This document shows, piece after piece, positions 7,340-8,872 of a DNA stretch of 8,872 nt (position 1 is the first letter of the stretch; every line of letters starts with the position of its first letter). Source of the stretch: Anaerolineae bacterium. Lineage in GTDB: Bacteria > Chloroflexota > Anaerolineae > Anaerolineales > Villigracilaceae. The stretch spans positions 1 through 8,872 of the forward strand of contig DQGV01000443.1 of the NCBI GenBank assembly GCA_003524705.1, given 5' to 3'. The position numbers and the translations under genes are program-made. The notes under the pieces were generated by a model. It saw only the letters and a program-made list of their open reading frames with translations, did no database searches and was not told where the DNA came from.

Positions 7340-8872
7340 TGTATATCTTTCGCTTCACCATTTTGTGATGGCTTTACTTCAATCTTTGTAAACCTTGCAC
7401 CGGTTACTCGTGTAATTTCACTGGCAGTTGTCATCAAAATAGATTGAATGTCGGTTGAGCGACGAATCTTACTGGTCACATCATATACTAAACGTTCGCG
7501 TTCCGATTGTGCGCGAATTTGTTCAAACAAACGCGCATTCGCAATCACTGCCGCAAGACTTCCACCAAGTGTGCCGAGCATCTCTTCATCATTTTCGGTG
7601 TAAGCATCTACTTGTTCGCTCTCTACATTTAATACACCTAACACTTCATTTCGATAAATCAACGGGACTGCCAATTCGGAGCGTGTGTTTGGACTAAATT
7701 GAATATAGCGTGGATCTTCACTCACGTCTCTGATTCTTAAGGGACGCTTGTGTGCCGCAACCCAACCTGTGACTCCTCTTCCGACTTCTACGTTTGCTAC
7801 CATCACATCATCCGCATATCCAACTGAAGCTTTTACTTCTAGCATTTTCTTTTCACGGTCTAACAACATAATCACGACACGGTCACCACCGAGAGTCACT
7901 TGTAAGCCTTTCACCGCACTTTCTAATGCTTCTTCTAATGTCGTTCCAGATGCAGCGGTGGATGTAATATGGTGCAACAAACGATGTTGTGATAAATGTT
8001 CTTGCGTTTCAGCAAACAATTCTGTGTTTGCAACTGCCACTGCCAATTGGTCAGCTAAGATTTGCAAACTTCGTAAATTATCTTCTGAAAATGAATATGG
8101 TTTCGTGCTTTGCACATCTAATGCGCCAAGGATTCTATCGCCGACTCTTAATGGAATAGCGGCTTCCGCACGTGTATCAGGCAATAGGGGATTGGCATAA
8201 TATGTGGCATCCTTGCCAGTGTCATTCACAATTAAAGGCTCACCACGTCCAGTCACAAAACCGACAATAGATTTAGAGCCGACACCAATTTTATGACCCG
8301 CACGTTTCATTTGTACACCGGCTTCACCCGTGGCTTCACGAATCACTGCAAACTCACCGGGCAAATCTAATAAAAATATAGCCGCATGATAAAAATCAAA
8401 ACGCTCGCGGATTAATCCTACGGCTTTCATCAGCAACTCATCTAAATTTAGCGAACCACTGATGTCACGTGCAATTTCAGCGGCTGTTTCAAGTTGCAAT
8501 GCCCTTTGGTGACTCTCATCTAACAATGCGGCATTATGAATCACACCGGCAACTTGCCCAGCAAGTGTATTAAAGAACTTCAAGTCATCTTCATTAAAAA
8601 CATGTTCTCTATCAAGGTCTTGAATAATCAACGCACCAATTGGGTTATTTTGTATCAACATTGGCGCACCCATCCATGACTTTGGCGGTTTACCAACGAT
8701 TTTTGCACCTAATTGCATAACTCTGTTTTCTGTATCTTCGACAATCATCAATGGTTGGCGCGTGCGTATTAAGATAGAGGTTAAGCCTTCTCCAAGTGGA
8801 AACGAATCAATTGAAATCACCTGACCATTTTCATAACTAAACGGAATACTAATTGAATTGCTTCTTTCATCA
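7336..8872 (-). CDS. Multi-GAF protein, C-terminal part (5' end outside window)
   Basis: The frame is open from the right edge to TGA 7338-7336, giving 511 visible residues. A GTG at 8820 is in frame, but the reading continues upstream of it (SISIPFSYENG) with GAF-like sequence, so I treat the gene as cut by the window rather than starting there. Counting from the edge: a GAF lacking its beginning (about 1-118, with PLGEGLTSILI and GALIIQDLD), a full GAF (about 128-290, with FYHAAIFLLD, SIVGFV, NPLLPDTRAE and LGALDVQS) and a second full GAF (about 297-453, with GVTGWV, TRSELAVPL and LGVLNVES). The end (about 456-502) is the same GAF-start stub found in the four membrane paralogs. No transmembrane helix, H-box or catalytic domain is seen in this part. 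The protein probably senses small ligands or acts in protein contacts in the cytoplasm; its N-terminus could carry another domain. Confidence 0.88.
   Translation of the reverse strand, partial: DERSNSISIPFSYENGQVISIDSFPLGEGLTSILIRTRQPLMIVEDTENRVMQLGAKIVGKPPKSWMGAPMLIQNNPIGALIIQDLDREHVFNEDDLKFFNTLAGQVAGVIHNAALLDESHQRALQLETAAEIARDISGSLNLDELLMKAVGLIRERFDFYHAAIFLLDLPGEFAVIREATGEAGVQMKRAGHKIGVGSKSIVGFVTGRGEPLIVNDTGKDATYYANPLLPDTRAEAAIPLRVGDRILGALDVQSTKPYSFSEDNLRSLQILADQLAVAVANTELFAETQEHLSQHRLLHHITSTAASGTTLEEALESAVKGLQVTLGGDRVVIMLLDREKKMLEVKASVGYADDVMVANVEVGRGVTGWVAAHKRPLRIRDVSEDPRYIQFSPNTRSELAVPLIYRNEVLGVLNVESEQVDAYTENDEEMLGTLGGSLAAVIANARLFEQIRAQSERERLVYDVTSKIRRSTDIQSILMTTASEITRVTGARFTKIEVKPSQNGEAKDIQ

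Noticed and set aside
7748..8200. Plus-strand open frame of 150 codons
   Set aside because: It is antisense to two clear GAF domains; its Ser/Thr/Ala-rich product looks like a reverse-frame artefact.
7336..8820. GTG at 8820 as the true start of the right-edge gene
   Set aside because: The frame is open to the window edge and the upstream residues continue a GAF domain that would otherwise be cut in its middle.
1..8872. Promoters, terminators, tRNA or rRNA genes, insertion sequences, CRISPR arrays
   Set aside because: The window is almost wholly coding on one strand with no intergenic stretch longer than 14 nt; no such structure was recognised.

Overview
The window looks like part of a chromosome from a Chloroflexota bacterium, most likely Anaerolineae. 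It is AT-rich (roughly 40% G+C by eye), and its GAF domains carry motifs of the type FYHxxIFLLD, GIVGYV, NPxLPxTRSE and LGxLDVQS. I know these mainly from the large GAF sensor families of that phylum. The taxonomic call is inference from memory, not from a marker gene.

Everything is coded on the minus strand, so transcription runs right to left. Six consecutive genes are packed with no gap longer than 14 nt. The first (right edge, 5' end outside the window) is a multi-GAF protein with no membrane segment in the visible part. Next come four paralogous membrane proteins (5753-7339, 4105-5763, 2394-4118, 678-2390). Each has about six transmembrane helices, a coiled coil, one complete GAF domain, one shortened GAF-like domain and a C-terminal stub resembling only the first helices and first strand of a GAF. 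The last (left edge, 3' end outside the window) begins with a different, unrelated-looking membrane domain of about seven helices. Three junctions overlap (4, 11 and 14 nt) and two are separated by 3 and 14 nt, so the set reads as one translationally coupled operon. No promoter, terminator, RNA gene, mobile element or CRISPR array is visible; the promoter should lie beyond the right edge.

Functionally this is an all-sensor cluster. None of the complete or visible partial proteins shows a histidine-kinase H-box, HATPase, GGDEF, EAL, HD-GYP, phosphatase or DNA-binding domain. Any output must come from the unseen part of the left-edge gene, the unseen 5' part of the right-edge gene, genes outside the window, or direct protein contacts. 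The four paralogs fall into two pairs (678-2390 with 2394-4118; 4105-5763 with 5753-7339), and two junctions between them are conserved in both overlapping reading frames. This points to growth by tandem duplication. The most interesting possibilities are that these proteins form a hetero-oligomeric membrane sensor, and that the C-terminal stub completes the shortened second GAF domain in cis or in trans.
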